Assembly (NCBI GenBank): GCA_030278955.1
Contig: JAOANR010000014.1
Location: forward strand, 32,873,453 to 32,937,452
Length of the DNA: 64,000 nt
Source: Hygrophila difformis
Taxonomy: Eukaryota > Streptophyta > Magnoliopsida > Lamiales > Acanthaceae
Direction of reading: 5' to 3'
Both the position numbers and the translations under genes were made by a program. The notes beneath the pieces were generated by a model that did no database searches, was not told the DNA's origin, and saw only the letters and a program-made list of their open reading frames with translations. Positions 12,047 to 24,106 of this stretch are shown one piece after another; position 1 is the first letter of the stretch; each line of letters opens with the position of its first letter.

Positions 12047-13662
12047 TCAAACAACTCCATCAGAAGAGTCTTCTTCTTCACCAGCAAATGGATTTTGTTC
12101 CTCAGAACAAGCTCCACTTGAAGAAGCCTTGCGGGTAGGAGAGAGGGATCCTGGTAGCATACTCACAATCTGAGCTATCTTTCGCTTGGTGGCTATTGCT
12201 TCCTGGTTAATTTTGGTCTGCTTGTCACTCAGAACAAGCAACTCAGATTTGATTTGCTGTCTAAGATCAGCTCCAGATGGTGCTGGTCCTTCCTTAAAGT
12301 CGTTGTGCTTATCACGAAGGTCAGTAAAAGGTGAATGCACATTGATCTTGATCAGATCATCCTTCTTCGTTTTAATTCCATTGTGGTGCAGTAGAAGGGT
12401 TACAAGAGCAGGGTATGGTAGACTAGCAGACTTTGTGATTAAATCACGAGTATAACCTAGCATTCTTTTCAGAACAAGAAGTCCAAAATTCATTAGTTCA
12501 ATACCGGAATCAATACAAAATAAAAGTTTACCCATCTCAAGAGAAGGCTGTGAAGCATTGGATGTCGGCAGAATTTTGGCACGACACAGATAGAACAGGC
12601 AGTGGAACTTCATAGTCATGTCTGAAACACTGCATTTATGTCGTCCAAAATCAAATGCCCTCTGATTTAAGATAGTGTAAGCAATGTCAGCAGGGGAATG
12701 AGGTAGATACTCCAGAGGATCTTCAAGGTCGTCGTTGGGCGCAGGTTCTAACAACGCATTGATAACTCCAGGGGTTAGATCAATAAACTTGCCTCGAATG
12801 TACATCTTACCGAACCAAGGAGATTTTTGTTCAGAATATCAGGGTGCAGATTGGCGTAGAACTCTCTGACCAAAGTTAGAGAGTAGGCTTTAAAGACTCG
12901 TGCCCACTTCAGCAAGTATCTCTCTTGAAGAAACTCATCAGACCCTATGTCGGCATAAGTAGCATGAACAAATGTCTCTTCTGGAATAAACTTCCTGTTG
13001 ACAAGGTCCTTTGTCCCAAACAACATCATTTCCTTAGTGAAATAAGTCATGTTGAACGTCCGTTGAGATTGCAAATCCCTTTGTGACTTCTCTGGTGTCC
13101 TGCGAGTCCTAGGTCGTTTGGCTGGTGTGCTAACATCACTTGTGGAAGTGCTTCGCTTCTTTTTCTGGGTGGATCTGGTAGCAGGTCGTCGGACCTCTGT
13201 TTCAACACCAGCTTGATCAGGATCCTCTGGTTCATCGTGCGGCAAAATGGGGTCATCTTCAACATTAGCATTTTCCGCTCCAGTTTCAGTAGGATTAGAG
13301 GGGTTTTCGGTTGGATTCTCAGTAGATACTCCTGTAGGGTTTTGAGTAGGATCCTGATGAGGGTTTGGAGGTGGATTTCGAGGAGGAGAAGGGTACATGG
13401 TGACTAAAGGCTCAGCATCTTCTGCAAACTCGGTCATTTGAGTTTCGGCAGTGGTTTGAGTAGGGTTTTCGGGTGTAGCAACACATTCCTCAGTGACATT
13501 CTCAGAAGGATTAGGGATTTCTGAGGTAATAGGAGGTTCTGAAGAGGTAGGGGCTTGATCGGTGACCTTTTCGGGGTGGTTTGTAGGGGAAGACGAAGCC
13601 ATTACTTTTTGTAATCTGAAAAACTCAAACTCAAGACTGAAATGTGATAAAATGAAACACAA
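12047..13662 (-). pseudogene. Extra ORF downstream of pol in the copia (Transposase_32-like region), frameshifted
   Basis: Two overlapping frames, 13662-12775 and 12805-12047, read as one gene with a single frameshift near 12800. Its ATG (at 13602) opens MASSSPTNHPEK. It follows with a long Pro/Thr/Asn-rich acidic segment, then a basic stretch (PAKRPRTRRTPEK). The folded part contains VREFYANL and, after the shift, MYIRGKFIDLTPGVINALL, which is reminiscent of the plant domain named putative plant transposon protein (Transposase_32). It ends in a charged coiled-coil-like tail. It occupies the env-like position of Sireviruses, in the same sense as pol. No signal peptide or transmembrane helix is evident, so an envelope role is not supported; the function is unknown. 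Confidence 0.65.
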
Positions 13663-13879
13663 AATACTGATTTAAAGAGAGAAAACTGAAGACGAAGAGG
13701 CGAGAGAGACGACGGTTTTCCTTTTGACGTGCGACATGAGTGATGGTGTCAGTTCTGCAGTCATCATTACTGTAGGACGACGGTTTCTCCAAACTTTATC
13801 CAAAAAGTATATTGGGCCTACAAAACTCATGGGCTAGATCAAGTGTAAAATGTAAAATAAACATAAACATTGATCAGAA

Positions 13880-16800
13880 TTAATTAGAATAGTAAAGGCC
13901 CACAATAGATCCAAGTGTTTCAAACCTTTCACCGTCGAGTGCTTTAGTAAGGATGTCAGCCCGTTGTTCTAACGTCCCTATGTGTTCAATATTGCACACA
14001 TTGTCTTCAACCAGGTCTCTTATAAAATGATACCTTATATCAATATGTTTGTTGCGATTATGAAGAACAGGGTTCTTAGAGATGTTAATCGCGCTGGTAT
14101 TATCACAGTAAACCTTGAAATCATCCTTCTTAACTCCATAGTCATCAAGCATTTGCTTCATCCACATTAACTGAGAACAACAACAAGTAGCTGCAATGTA
14201 TTCCGCTTCTGCTGTAGAGAGTGCTTCTATGTTCCGTTTCCTTGAAAACCAAGACACTAGGTTGTTCCCAAGATAAAAACATCATCCGGTTGTTGATCTT
14301 CTGTCATCACAACATCCTGCCCAATCTGAATCTGTATATCCAATTAAGTCTAGATCAGATCTCTTAGAAAACTATATTCCCATGCCAATAGTTCCTTTGA
14401 TGTATCTCATAATCCTCTTGACTGCTTTAAGATGTAACTCCTTTGGATTGGATTGAAATCTAGCACATACTCCAGTGCTAAAAGAAATATCTGGTCGAGT
14501 AGCAGTAAGATAAAGTAGACTTCCAATCATACTTCTATACAACTTCTGATCTACCTTGTTTCCTTGATCATCCTTAGAAAGCTTTTGCTGTTGTCCTTGC
14601 GGTGTTCTAGCAACCTTACTATCTTGAAGACTAAATCTCTTAAGCATGTTGAGAGCATACTTCTCTTGACTTAAAAAGATTCTTTCATCTTGTTGTTTCA
14701 CTTGTAATCCCAGAAAGTAAGTAAGTTCACCTATCATACTCATTTCAAACTCGGATTGCATAGACTTCACAAAGTTGTTTCTCAGTTGTTCTGACGTTGC
14801 TCCAAAAATGATATCATCTACATATACTTGTGCAACAATCAGATCGTTGTTCTGATGTTTAACAAACATTGTCTTATCTGCATTACCTCTTTTGTATCCG
14901 TTGTTGATGAGAAATGAAGACAACCTATCATACCAGGCTCTTGGAGCTTGTTTGAGTCCATATAGAGCTCCTTTAACCCGATAAACATGATTAGGTTTAG
15001 ATGGATCCTCAAAGCCAGCAGGTTGTGCAACATAGATCTCTTCCTTTATTTTCCCATTGAGAAATGCAGTCTTTATATCCAGTTGATAAAGCTTAAAATC
15101 CATAGAACAAGTAAAAGCTAAAAGAATTCGAACAGCTTCCATCCTAGCAACTGGGGCAAATGTCTCACCATAATCAATTCCTTCAATCTGAGTGAAACCT
15201 TGAGCAACAAGACGTGCTTTATTTCTAACAATGTTCCCTTGTTCATCTGTCTTGTTCCTAAATACCCACTTAGTGCCAATAACATTGATGTTTGAAGGTT
15301 GTTCTACCAACTCCCAGACATCATTCCTTTGAAATTGTATCAACTCATCTTGCATGGCTGCTATCCAATATTCATCCATTAGTGCTTCTGAAACGCTCTT
15401 CGGCTCTATCTTAGAAACAAAGCAATTCATCCCAACCAATTCTCTATAATCAGCCCTCTGATTCCTTGTTTGTCTCTGAGCATTTAGATCACCAATAATA
15501 TCTTGCTGTGAATGATGTTTCAGAGCTCTTGGACCTTTCCTCTTATTAGGTACAGAAACTTTAGGACTTAAATCAGCATGATCTGGATATTGCTCATGAT
15601 TAGCATCGTCATCAATTACTATTCCTTCAGACTGTTGTTGACTGGATGTACCAACATCAGGGTTGTCTGAAGCAGTATCAACACTAGGAATAATATCATC
15701 ATCATCCTTTCTAGGTAAAGCATACTTATCCTCAAATAGGACATTTACTGATTCAATAACCTTTCTGGATTGAATTAGATAAACTCGATAAGCTCTTGAA
15801 TTGTTAGAATAACCCAAAAATCAACATTCCTCAGCTCTAGCATCAAACTTCTTAATTTGCTCTCTATCCCTGTAGACAAAACATTTACATCCAAAAGTAT
15901 GAAAGTATTTAACAATAGGAGTTTTACCATTCCAGATTTGATATGAGTATTGTTGGTGTGAGGTCTCAACAACACACGATTGATGATGTGACATGCTGTG
16001 TGAATTGCTTCGGCCCAAAATGACTTGCCAAGCGTACTAGCATGTAGCATTGAACGAGCCATCTCCTGAAGTGTTCTATTCTTCCTTTCAGCAATCCCGT
16101 TCTGTTGAGGTGTCTTTGGGGCAGAGTACTCATGAAAAATTCCATGGTTGTTGCAGAAAATTTCAAACTCCTGATTCTCAAACTCGCGTCCATGATCAGA
16201 TCGGATTCTTTGAATTTTAGCTTGCTTTTCATTCATCAATTTCAGGCTCAACTTCTCAAAGTGTTGAAATGTTTCATCTTTGCTCCTGAGAAAACATACC
16301 CAAGTGAATCTCGAAAAATCATCAACACAAACTAAAACATACCTTTTGCCATTAAGGCTTTCAGTTTCTGTTGGACCCATAAGATCCATATGAATCAGTT
16401 CTAGGCAATGATCTGTAGAGACTCCATCAGTCTTCTTATGTTGTGCTCGGGTTTGCTTTCCTTTTGAACAATCAACACAAGCAAGGTCTTTGTTATTCTG
16501 TAGTTTAGGCAGACCTCTGACAGCAGCTGAACAACTCAGTTTGTACAAGGTTTGATAGTTGAGATGTCCAAGCCTTTTGTGCCATAAGTTTGTGAGGTCA
16601 TCCTTGCTTACAAGTGCTTGTGCCAGATTAGCTTCCAAGGTATAGCAATTGTTCTTTGAACGTTTACCTGTCATGATGTTGTCTCTCCTGCAATCAAATA
16701 CTTGACAGAAATGCTTATTAAAAATAACAAGAGAATCTTCATCACATAATTGACTAATTGAAATGAGATTAGTAGTAAGCCCTTCAACATGATAAACTTT

Positions 16801-17190
16801 AGAAAGTTTAGAAAGTTCACCATCCTTTACATTACCATAACCAGTGATTTTGCTTCTAGCACCATCACCAAAAACCACATCTCCACAATCTTTATCTGTA
16901 AAGTCATTTAGAATTTCCTTACTACCTGTCATATGCCTTGAACAACCTGAATCAAAATACCATTTTCTGGAATGAGGTTGTTGCTGTGATGATAGAACAA
17001 CTAGGCATTGACTCTCCTTTCTCTTAGGCACCCATTCCATTTGAATTCTGATCTTTTTCTTTAAATCTTCATGGGGCCAGACCACTGGACGACCATTCAT
17101 GAGATCACGAACAATTCTCATGCAAGTTTCAGCTGTGTGACCAGGTAAGCTGCAATAGAGACAGTCTCTACGCCGTTTAGGTGATGTAGG
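13880..17190 (-). pseudogene. Copia pol: protease, integrase, RT and RNase H, broken
   Basis: In minus-strand order there is the second gag knuckle (CLYCSLPGHTAETC, about 17170-17125), then the protease motif WYFDSGCSRHMTG. The integrase zinc-binding region (LWHKRLGH ... CVDCSKGKQ) and a DDE core (MDLMGP, SDHGREF, PQQNGIAERKNR) follow. The RT has WVFRNKTDEQG, KTAFLNG, LYGLKQAPRAWY and the catalytic YVDD. The RNase H ends with ALSTAEAEYIA and HIDIRYHFIRD. The breaks seen are a frameshift between gag and pol frames near 17130-17180, a frameshift near 15960, TGA at 15823-15821, TAG at 14374-14372 and TGA at 14285-14283. The catalytic residues survive but no full-length protein can be made. Confidence 0.88.
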
Positions 17191-18555
17191 AACAATCCTG
17201 TTGTGTCAGTGAGCTTGATTCAACATTCAAATTTCCACCACTAACAAATAGTCTTTTTTCAGTAGATGCTTGATTCTTGTACCCAATACCTGTCATGTCT
17301 CTGTAGCTCTTTCCAATGGACAGAACTTCATCCAGTTTGCCTTTCCCTTTAGTCAACTTCTCCAAGTCAGCAACTCGGATTTTCAATTTGATAGATTCCT
17401 CTCTAAATGATTCCTTTTCTTTGGTCAAAGTAATAACCTGAAGTTTCACTTCATCATATTTTCCCTTAAGAACTTTTAGATCATCAATAGCCTTAAGCTT
17501 TTTAGCTTCCGCTTTGTCCAAAGTCAGATTGATGTAAGTGAGTTGTTTCGACAACTGCTCATTCTCCTGTACAGCTTCATCATACTCCTCTTGGAGTTCT
17601 TCATAGATATCAACTAGTTCTTTATAGAAACTACCTGATTCAGCTGTAAAAATAGAAGAAATGTCAGTAATTAAATGTATTGAGTCAGAGTTACCTTCAA
17701 AAGGGGTAGGACTGGCTTCTCTTGTCACAAATGCAACGACATCCTCATCATCACTTGATTGATCATTCTCAGCTTCAACTTCAGAATCATCACTCAAAGT
17801 GGCTTGAAGTGCTTTCCCTTTCTTCTTCTTAGGAGTAGGACATTCAGCTCTCACATGGCCTTTTCCTTCACATTCAAAACATATAATCTCAGGAGGTTTA
17901 TCAGACTTATCAACATCTTTATCCTTTCTAAATTTTCTGAACTTTCTACCAGATTTCTTTTCAAATCTGTTGTTCTGCTTCTCCGTCATCACTGGGTTGT
18001 CAGAACAACGATTTCTCTTCTGAAACTTCTTGAAATGCTTATTCTGAAGCATCTTTCCAATCCTTTTTGAGAGGAAGGAAACTTCCTCTTCAAAATCATC
18101 AGCAGGTTCATCTTCGGCTTTGAATGCAATGTTCTTGTGCGATTATTCTGAGGCTAAATGATTGATTTTATTAGTTTGAAGAATACCAACCAATTCCCTC
18201 AAGGACATTGTCTTGATCTTCTCAACTTCTTCATGGGCTGCCACTTTTGTAGAGTATTTCTTAGAAACAGTCCTAAGAAATTTCCGCACGAGCTTTGATC
18301 CTTCAAACGTCATACCAAGAGCTGTGGCCTGATTCACGATATCTTGAAATCTTCCAAAATATGATGTGATATCCTCATCATTTGTCATCCTTAAACTGTC
18401 AAAGATCGATTCTATGCGCTGTAGACGGGTTGTCTTGACATCCTCCGAACCTTCATGTTGAGTTTCTAAGAAATTCCAAGCTTCGTAGGCGGATGTACAA
18501 TTAGCGATCATCCTGAATTGCGCTTCATCCATAGCACCGCTTATAGCATTAAGAG
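17177..18555 (-). pseudogene. Copia gag, C-terminal part (after the gypsy insertion point)
   Basis: This is the larger piece of gag. It opens in frame with MDEAQFRMIANCTSAYEAW in a UBN2/DUF4219-like region. A TAA at 18145-18143 interrupts it, after which the same frame continues through a basic region to the zinc knuckle CFECEGKGHVRAEC (about 17890). An acidic Asp/Glu-rich segment and a coiled coil (about 17600-17350) follow. The first 87 codons lie 23 kb away at 42126-41866, separated by the level 2 gypsy element. The last five bases before the gypsy LTR are the duplicated AAGAG. Confidence 0.85.
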
Positions 18556-19859
18556 TGCCGTAGATCGAAACTTGTTTAGTGACAATATCCGGATTAATGT
18601 TGTCTGAATTTTAGGGTTAGGTAAAATGATGATTAGGAGGATAGGGGTATGAAGGTTGATGAAGAACAAAAACACACACAAAAGAAGATGAGACTAAGTT
18701 GTAAAATAAAAGATAATGAAACTTATGAATGAAGGGGACCCGAACTTGCCAAGGGAAGTGAGTCAAGCTCAAGACAAATGGCTTCCTTCAAGTGCATCAT
18801 TCATTGACAATCCATCGAGCAAGTTTCCAACTTGATGGCATGAGGGAAATGAACATAAGTTCAAGACAAACACAGATGTGGGAGAACACTTTTGAAAAAG
18901 TGCTCTCGGTTGTGAACTTTGAAAATATGAGAATTCATTCAAAATTAAGCAAAGTTGTTTACAAATGAAAGGGGAGGTCATATATATAGGCCAAGCCCCT
19001 TGGGAAACAAGAGAAATGAAAAAATACATAAAAAATGGCCTAATTCGGTTTAGGGGGAATCAATTCGGTCTATGGTGTAAACCAAATTGGTATGGCCTAG
19101 ATCGAATTGGGACCAAACCTATCTATTACAAAAGAGGAAGGGGTGTCAATTCGGTTTAGACCGAATTGGACACTTACAAACATTACAAGTAATAATAATA
19201 ATAACAGTCAGAGGGCAATTCGGTTTATGTGGTGCAATTCGGTTTAGACCGAATTGGCCAATAGACAAAATTGGGAACTTAGAAAATAATATTACTGACT
19301 GATGCGATATAGGCAATTCGGTCTAGGAAGCAATTCGGTCTAGACCGAATTGGGTTATACCGAATTGAGAGGGTGGGTAATTTTTCTAAGGCATGGGGGT
19401 AATTCGGTTTAGGCCGATTCGGTCTAGACCGAATTGGCTATTTCGAATTGGCTAGACCGAATTGGTCTCAATGCCTTAGCCAAATTTCACACGTTCTTAT
19501 TTTCTATACTATTACAAAATATGTCCGACGTCCAGTGGTGGTTCCGGCTGCTTTCCGGCCACTTTTTCGACGAACTCCGTTTTGGGCCTGTTCATGCTAG
19601 TTGGACTTTCCTTGTGCATCCTAAGGCCTTCTTCCATCTCTATTTAAATCCGATGTGAGGAATCCATATTAATGGATTCCGAGCCTGTCCGGTCTTGATC
19701 TATCCGGATCATTATTTGCAGTTTTTGGGATTCCAGATTATCTGTTCCTGCAAGAAAAATTTATACATTGCATCAAAAAATTTCTTGGCCTTTTGTTTGG
19801 ACACTGGCCCTTCGGGGATTATTGGAATAACTAATCCATTGGTTCTGGCTACTACGCCA
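18556..19859 (-). repeat. 3' LTR of the level 2 gypsy
   Basis: A 1304-bp repeat matching 40830-41865 but about 270 bp longer; the right copy lacks the segment corresponding to about 19275-19565. A TATA-like TATATATAGG (18981-18990, used on the minus strand) sits within it. At least four copies of a palindrome built on ATTCGGTYTAGACCGAAT occur at about 19147-19169, 19235-19257, 19331-19353 and 19416-19438, plus many half-sites. The 3' end of pol reads into the right end of this LTR. Confidence 0.88.
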
Positions 19860-22281
19860 TCCCCACCCCCTTGGGAAGGTTGAGACATCAACCAATCAGA
19901 ATCCAACTCATCATCTCTTTCGAAAAGAGATAAATCAGCAACATTGAAAGTCGGATTAATATTAAAGTCATCAGGAAGCTCAATCCGATAGGCATTGTCA
20001 TTGATTTTCTCTAGGACTTTGTAAGGTCCTGTCCCACGAGATGCAAGTTTGCCATGTGTTTGTGCAGGAAAACGTTATTTTCTCATGTGCACCCAGACCC
20101 AGTCTCCTGGTTTCAGCAACAGTCTTTTTCTGCCCCTGTTGGCAAATTTGGCATATGTCTCTGATGCCTTCAACAAGCTATTCCGAACCGTCTCATGCAG
20201 ATCCTTGATTGCTTTAGCCCTGTCCCTGCCATTGAAGTTAAGACGCTCACTACTAGGTAGTGGCAGAAAATCGAGAGGGGTCATCGGGTTAAATCCATAA
20301 ACGACCTCAAAGGCTGACATGTGTGTGGCACGATGAATGTGACGATTATAAGCAAATTCAATGTAAGGTAAACATTCATCCCAACTTTTGGAGCTCGAAG
20401 AAGTAATTATGCGCAGGAGGTTACCCAACACACGATTTACCGCTTCTGTCTGCCCGTCCGTCCGAGGATGGTAAGACGTTGAGAACAAAAGTTGCGTACC
20501 CAGCTCACGCCAAAAGCCTTTCCAGAAGTAGCTTACGAACTTGGCATCGCGGTCAGACACGATTGACTTTGGTACTCCATGAAGACGTACCACTTCTCTG
20601 AAGAATAGATTCGAGATATGCATGGCGTCATTGGTCTTCGCAGATGGTATGAAATGTGCCATCTTGGAGAATCGATCAACTACCACAAAGATTGAATCTT
20701 TGCCTCTTGCAGTCCGTGGTAGTCCAAGCACGAAGTCAATTGACATGTCCAGCCAGGGTCCTTCTGGCACAGGCAATGCTTGATATAAGTCGTGGGGTTT
20801 AACAGTTGACTTGGCCTTCAGACATACCAAGCACTTAGCAATGAAGCGAACAACCTGGGCTTGCATCTTTGGCCAGTAGAACTTTTCAATGAGAATCCCC
20901 AGAGTTGCATCTTTCCCAAAGTGTCCATGAGACCACCTCCGTGAGCCTCTTGAATTAGTAATTGTCTGACAGATCCATTTGGGATGCATAATCTGTTTCC
21001 GTAGTATAGAAACCCGTTTAGTTGGGAAAACTCCTTGAATCCATTCCGCTTCGTCTTCTCGTACAACACTCTGAAATCTTCGTCAGTGGAGTACTGACTC
21101 TTGATATGCTCAAACCCAAACAAATGAGTAGTCGCAAATGTGGCCAATGCTGTTCTTCTGGAGAGTGCATCTGCAACCACATTGTCTTTCCCCTTTTTAT
21201 ACTTGATCACGTAAGGGAAGGATTCAATAAATGTGCTCCACCGAGCATGTCTTTTGCTCAATTGTCCCTGAACCCTTATGTGCTTAAGTGTCTCATGATC
21301 AGTGTTGATCACGAATTCCCTTCCTCTCAGATAGTGTTGCCATGTCCTCAACGATTGAACAAAAGCATAAAATTCTTTGTCATATGTGGAATAGTTCAGT
21401 TGTGCTCCACTGAACTTCTCACTGTAATATGCTATCGATCTTCCTTCTTGAAGCAACACTGCTCCCATGCCTGTTCCTGACGCATCACTTTCTATTTCAA
21501 ATGGCAGGTCAAAGTTTGGTAATGCTAGGACAGGGGCATGAGTGAGCCTATCTTTGAGGTCATCGAATGCATTTTCTTGTGCTGGCCCCCACTTAAATGG
21601 AATGCCCTTCCTAGGCAGTGCAATAATCGGGGCCGCAATGACGCTAAACTGTGGGACGAATCTTCTGAAGAAACCACTCAAACCCAGAAAACTGCGTACT
21701 TCATGCACAGTGGTTGGCGGCTTCCAGTCAGTTGTGGCCTTGATCTTCGATTCGTCCACTTTCAGTCCATCTTTTCCTACGACAAACCCAAGAAATGTCA
21801 CTTCCGGTACACAGAAGCTACACTTCTCGAAGTTGGCGTACAGGCGAACTTCTCTCAATCGATCCAGTACCTGTTGCACATGATTTACATGATCGATTAG
21901 AGTACAGCTGTAAATAAGAATGTCATCAAAATAAACTACTACAAATTTTCCTATGAATTGTCTAAGAGTCTCATTCATCAAACGCATAAATGTAGAGGGG
22001 GCATTCATAAGGCCGAATGGCATAACAAGCCACTCATATAGACCAAACTTCGTCTTGAAGGCAGTCTTCCATTCATCCCCTGGTTGCATCCTGATTTGAT
22101 GATATCCGCTCTTTAAATCGATCTTGGTAAAAAGGCTAGCGCCACCAAGTTCATCTAGCATGTCGTCCAGTCGGGGAATTGGATGACTATATTTGACTGT
22201 AATAGCATTGACTGCCCGACAGTCAACACACATACGCCATTCGCCATTCTTCTTTGGGACAAGTAAGACTGGAACAGCACA
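19860..22281 (-). pseudogene. Gypsy pol, 3' portion: RT core, RNase H and integrase
   Basis: From 22281 leftward the frame gives [27 protein letters not shown] and the catalytic YFDD of RT. RNase H follows ([30 protein letters not shown]). The integrase has a zinc-binding region ([18 protein letters not shown]) and a DDE core (SIDFVLGLP, VSDRDAKF, RTDGQTEAVNR). A frameshift near 20950 separates RNase H from integrase, and TAA at 20077-20075 interrupts the C-terminus. The same frame then continues through LSLFERDDELDSDWL into the LTR. PPT-like GGGGGTGGGGA (minus) directly precedes the LTR at 19860. The rest of RT lies to the right of the level 3 element. Confidence 0.88.
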
Positions 22282-24106
22282 TGATAATGGCCAAAATTGA
22301 CCATTATTTTCAATCTATTTCCGTGTCTAATACGGACATTTGATCGCATTCCGGTCTTATTTTAATAAGAAAGCAGTTGAATTTAACAGATTTATGCAAG
22401 TTTGTATAAATAATAAGCTGGTATTGAAAAATACAAAAATATTGTTATTTTTATTAAATTCATATTAAAAAACCCAAAAACATGATAAAAATATTGAAAA
22501 GTCCACATTTGATAATTATGGTTTGGTAGTATCTGTTCGGTGGAACACATATCCATTAATCGGAACACAAACAAAATATCAAGTGGAGCAAATATCCTTA
22601 TTTATTACGTTTTTATATTCTATATCTTGATGTATATATTTTTAGTTTTTATGTTTACTTATTTTTATTTATGTTTTCTGCTATAATTTAAATAATATTA
22701 GGTCCACTAATCATTTTTATTTTTAATTAACTGCAGGTCTTAAGTTAATTTGGTCCATTCCAATTGATCCAAGCCCACTTCAAAACTAATCAGTCCCAAG
22801 CTTCCATAGCCCAAGTTAATTAGCCCAGTCCAAAGGTTCCAGCCCAATCCAATTCTCCAAAGCCCAATAGGCATTTTCAGCCCAACACCCAAATTAATCC
22901 AATTTCCCAAATCAAAGCCCAATCCCCAATTTCCCAAATCAAAGCCCAATCCCCATTGGCCCAAACCACAATTCAAGCCCAATACACCCAACCCTAATCA
23001 AACCCTAACCCTAACCCCCTTCATTCCTCCGGCGCCGCCAGCCGCCGGCCGCCGCCGCTCCGGCGGGATTCCGGCAACTCACCACCACTGCCGCCACCCC
23101 CAACCTCCATCGTCCTCAACAAATCCACCACCACAGCCCCTTCTCCATTTCCATCCAAACTCCGGCCGCCGCCCCACTCCAACCATCATCTCAGTCCGAC
23201 CTCCGTCACCACCCAAGGCCACCCACCACCGCAACTCCGGCCACCCTCATCCCCAAATCCGCCACACCAACACAGCCCCCATCCTCATCCCATCACCACC
23301 ACCTCCCTCATCACCAACTCCGGCGAGCTCGCCACCCCTATCATTTCCAACCTGCAACCCCCAAAATCCGACAGCCCTTTATCAACTGCCGCCACACTCC
23401 GGCCAGCTTCCCCCATCACCATCAACACAGTCCGCCGCCGCCGCTCCCTTCCGACCACCACCGCGGCCTCCCCACCATGGAGCCGTCCCTCCATCTCCGA
23501 CTCCAAATCCAAGCAGCGCCGCCGCCTCTTCCAACCCTGCCCCAGCGCCCACCTCCGTCCAAGATCCCATGGCCGCTGCTCCCCCAAAAAAATTTCAGAA
23601 GACAAGAGCAAGAAAGAAACGAAAGAAAAATAGAGATTGGAGAAGAAAAATAAAGGAAATGAAAACTGGAAAGAAGAAGAAGAGAGCAAAAGGAAGAAGA
23701 AGAATGAAAGAATTTTGAGAACACAGCAAGAAAAGAAAGAAGAAGAACGAAAAGAGGAAGAAGACTGGATCGAAAACAGAGAAAGAAAGAAACGAAAATG
23801 GGGAAGAAGAACACTGGAACAAGAAAAATTAGAGAAAGAAACTGAAAATAGAAAGAAAGAAGAAGGAACGAGAAAGAGGAAATTGGAAAACTGGAAAGAA
23901 TAAACAAGTTGAAGAAGAAGAAATTGGCGAAGAGAGATCGAGACAGAAAATCTGGCGAGGAACAAGCAAGAAAGAGAGAGAGGAGAGAGAAAAATAACCC
24001 TTTGTCGCGGAAGGGTACTCCGCGACCAAGTGCTCCGCGACCAAAAAATTGCTCCGCGCCCAAAAATTATTCCGAGATTGTGAGAGGAGTACCAAAATAC
24101 GGATCC

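Noticed and set aside
12047..13662. Envelope protein of an infectious retrovirus-like element
   Set aside because: No signal peptide, transmembrane segment or cleavage site; only the genomic position is env-like.
22990..23020. Interstitial telomere
   Set aside because: Only two to three CCCTAA units, and the same short run is in both LTRs.
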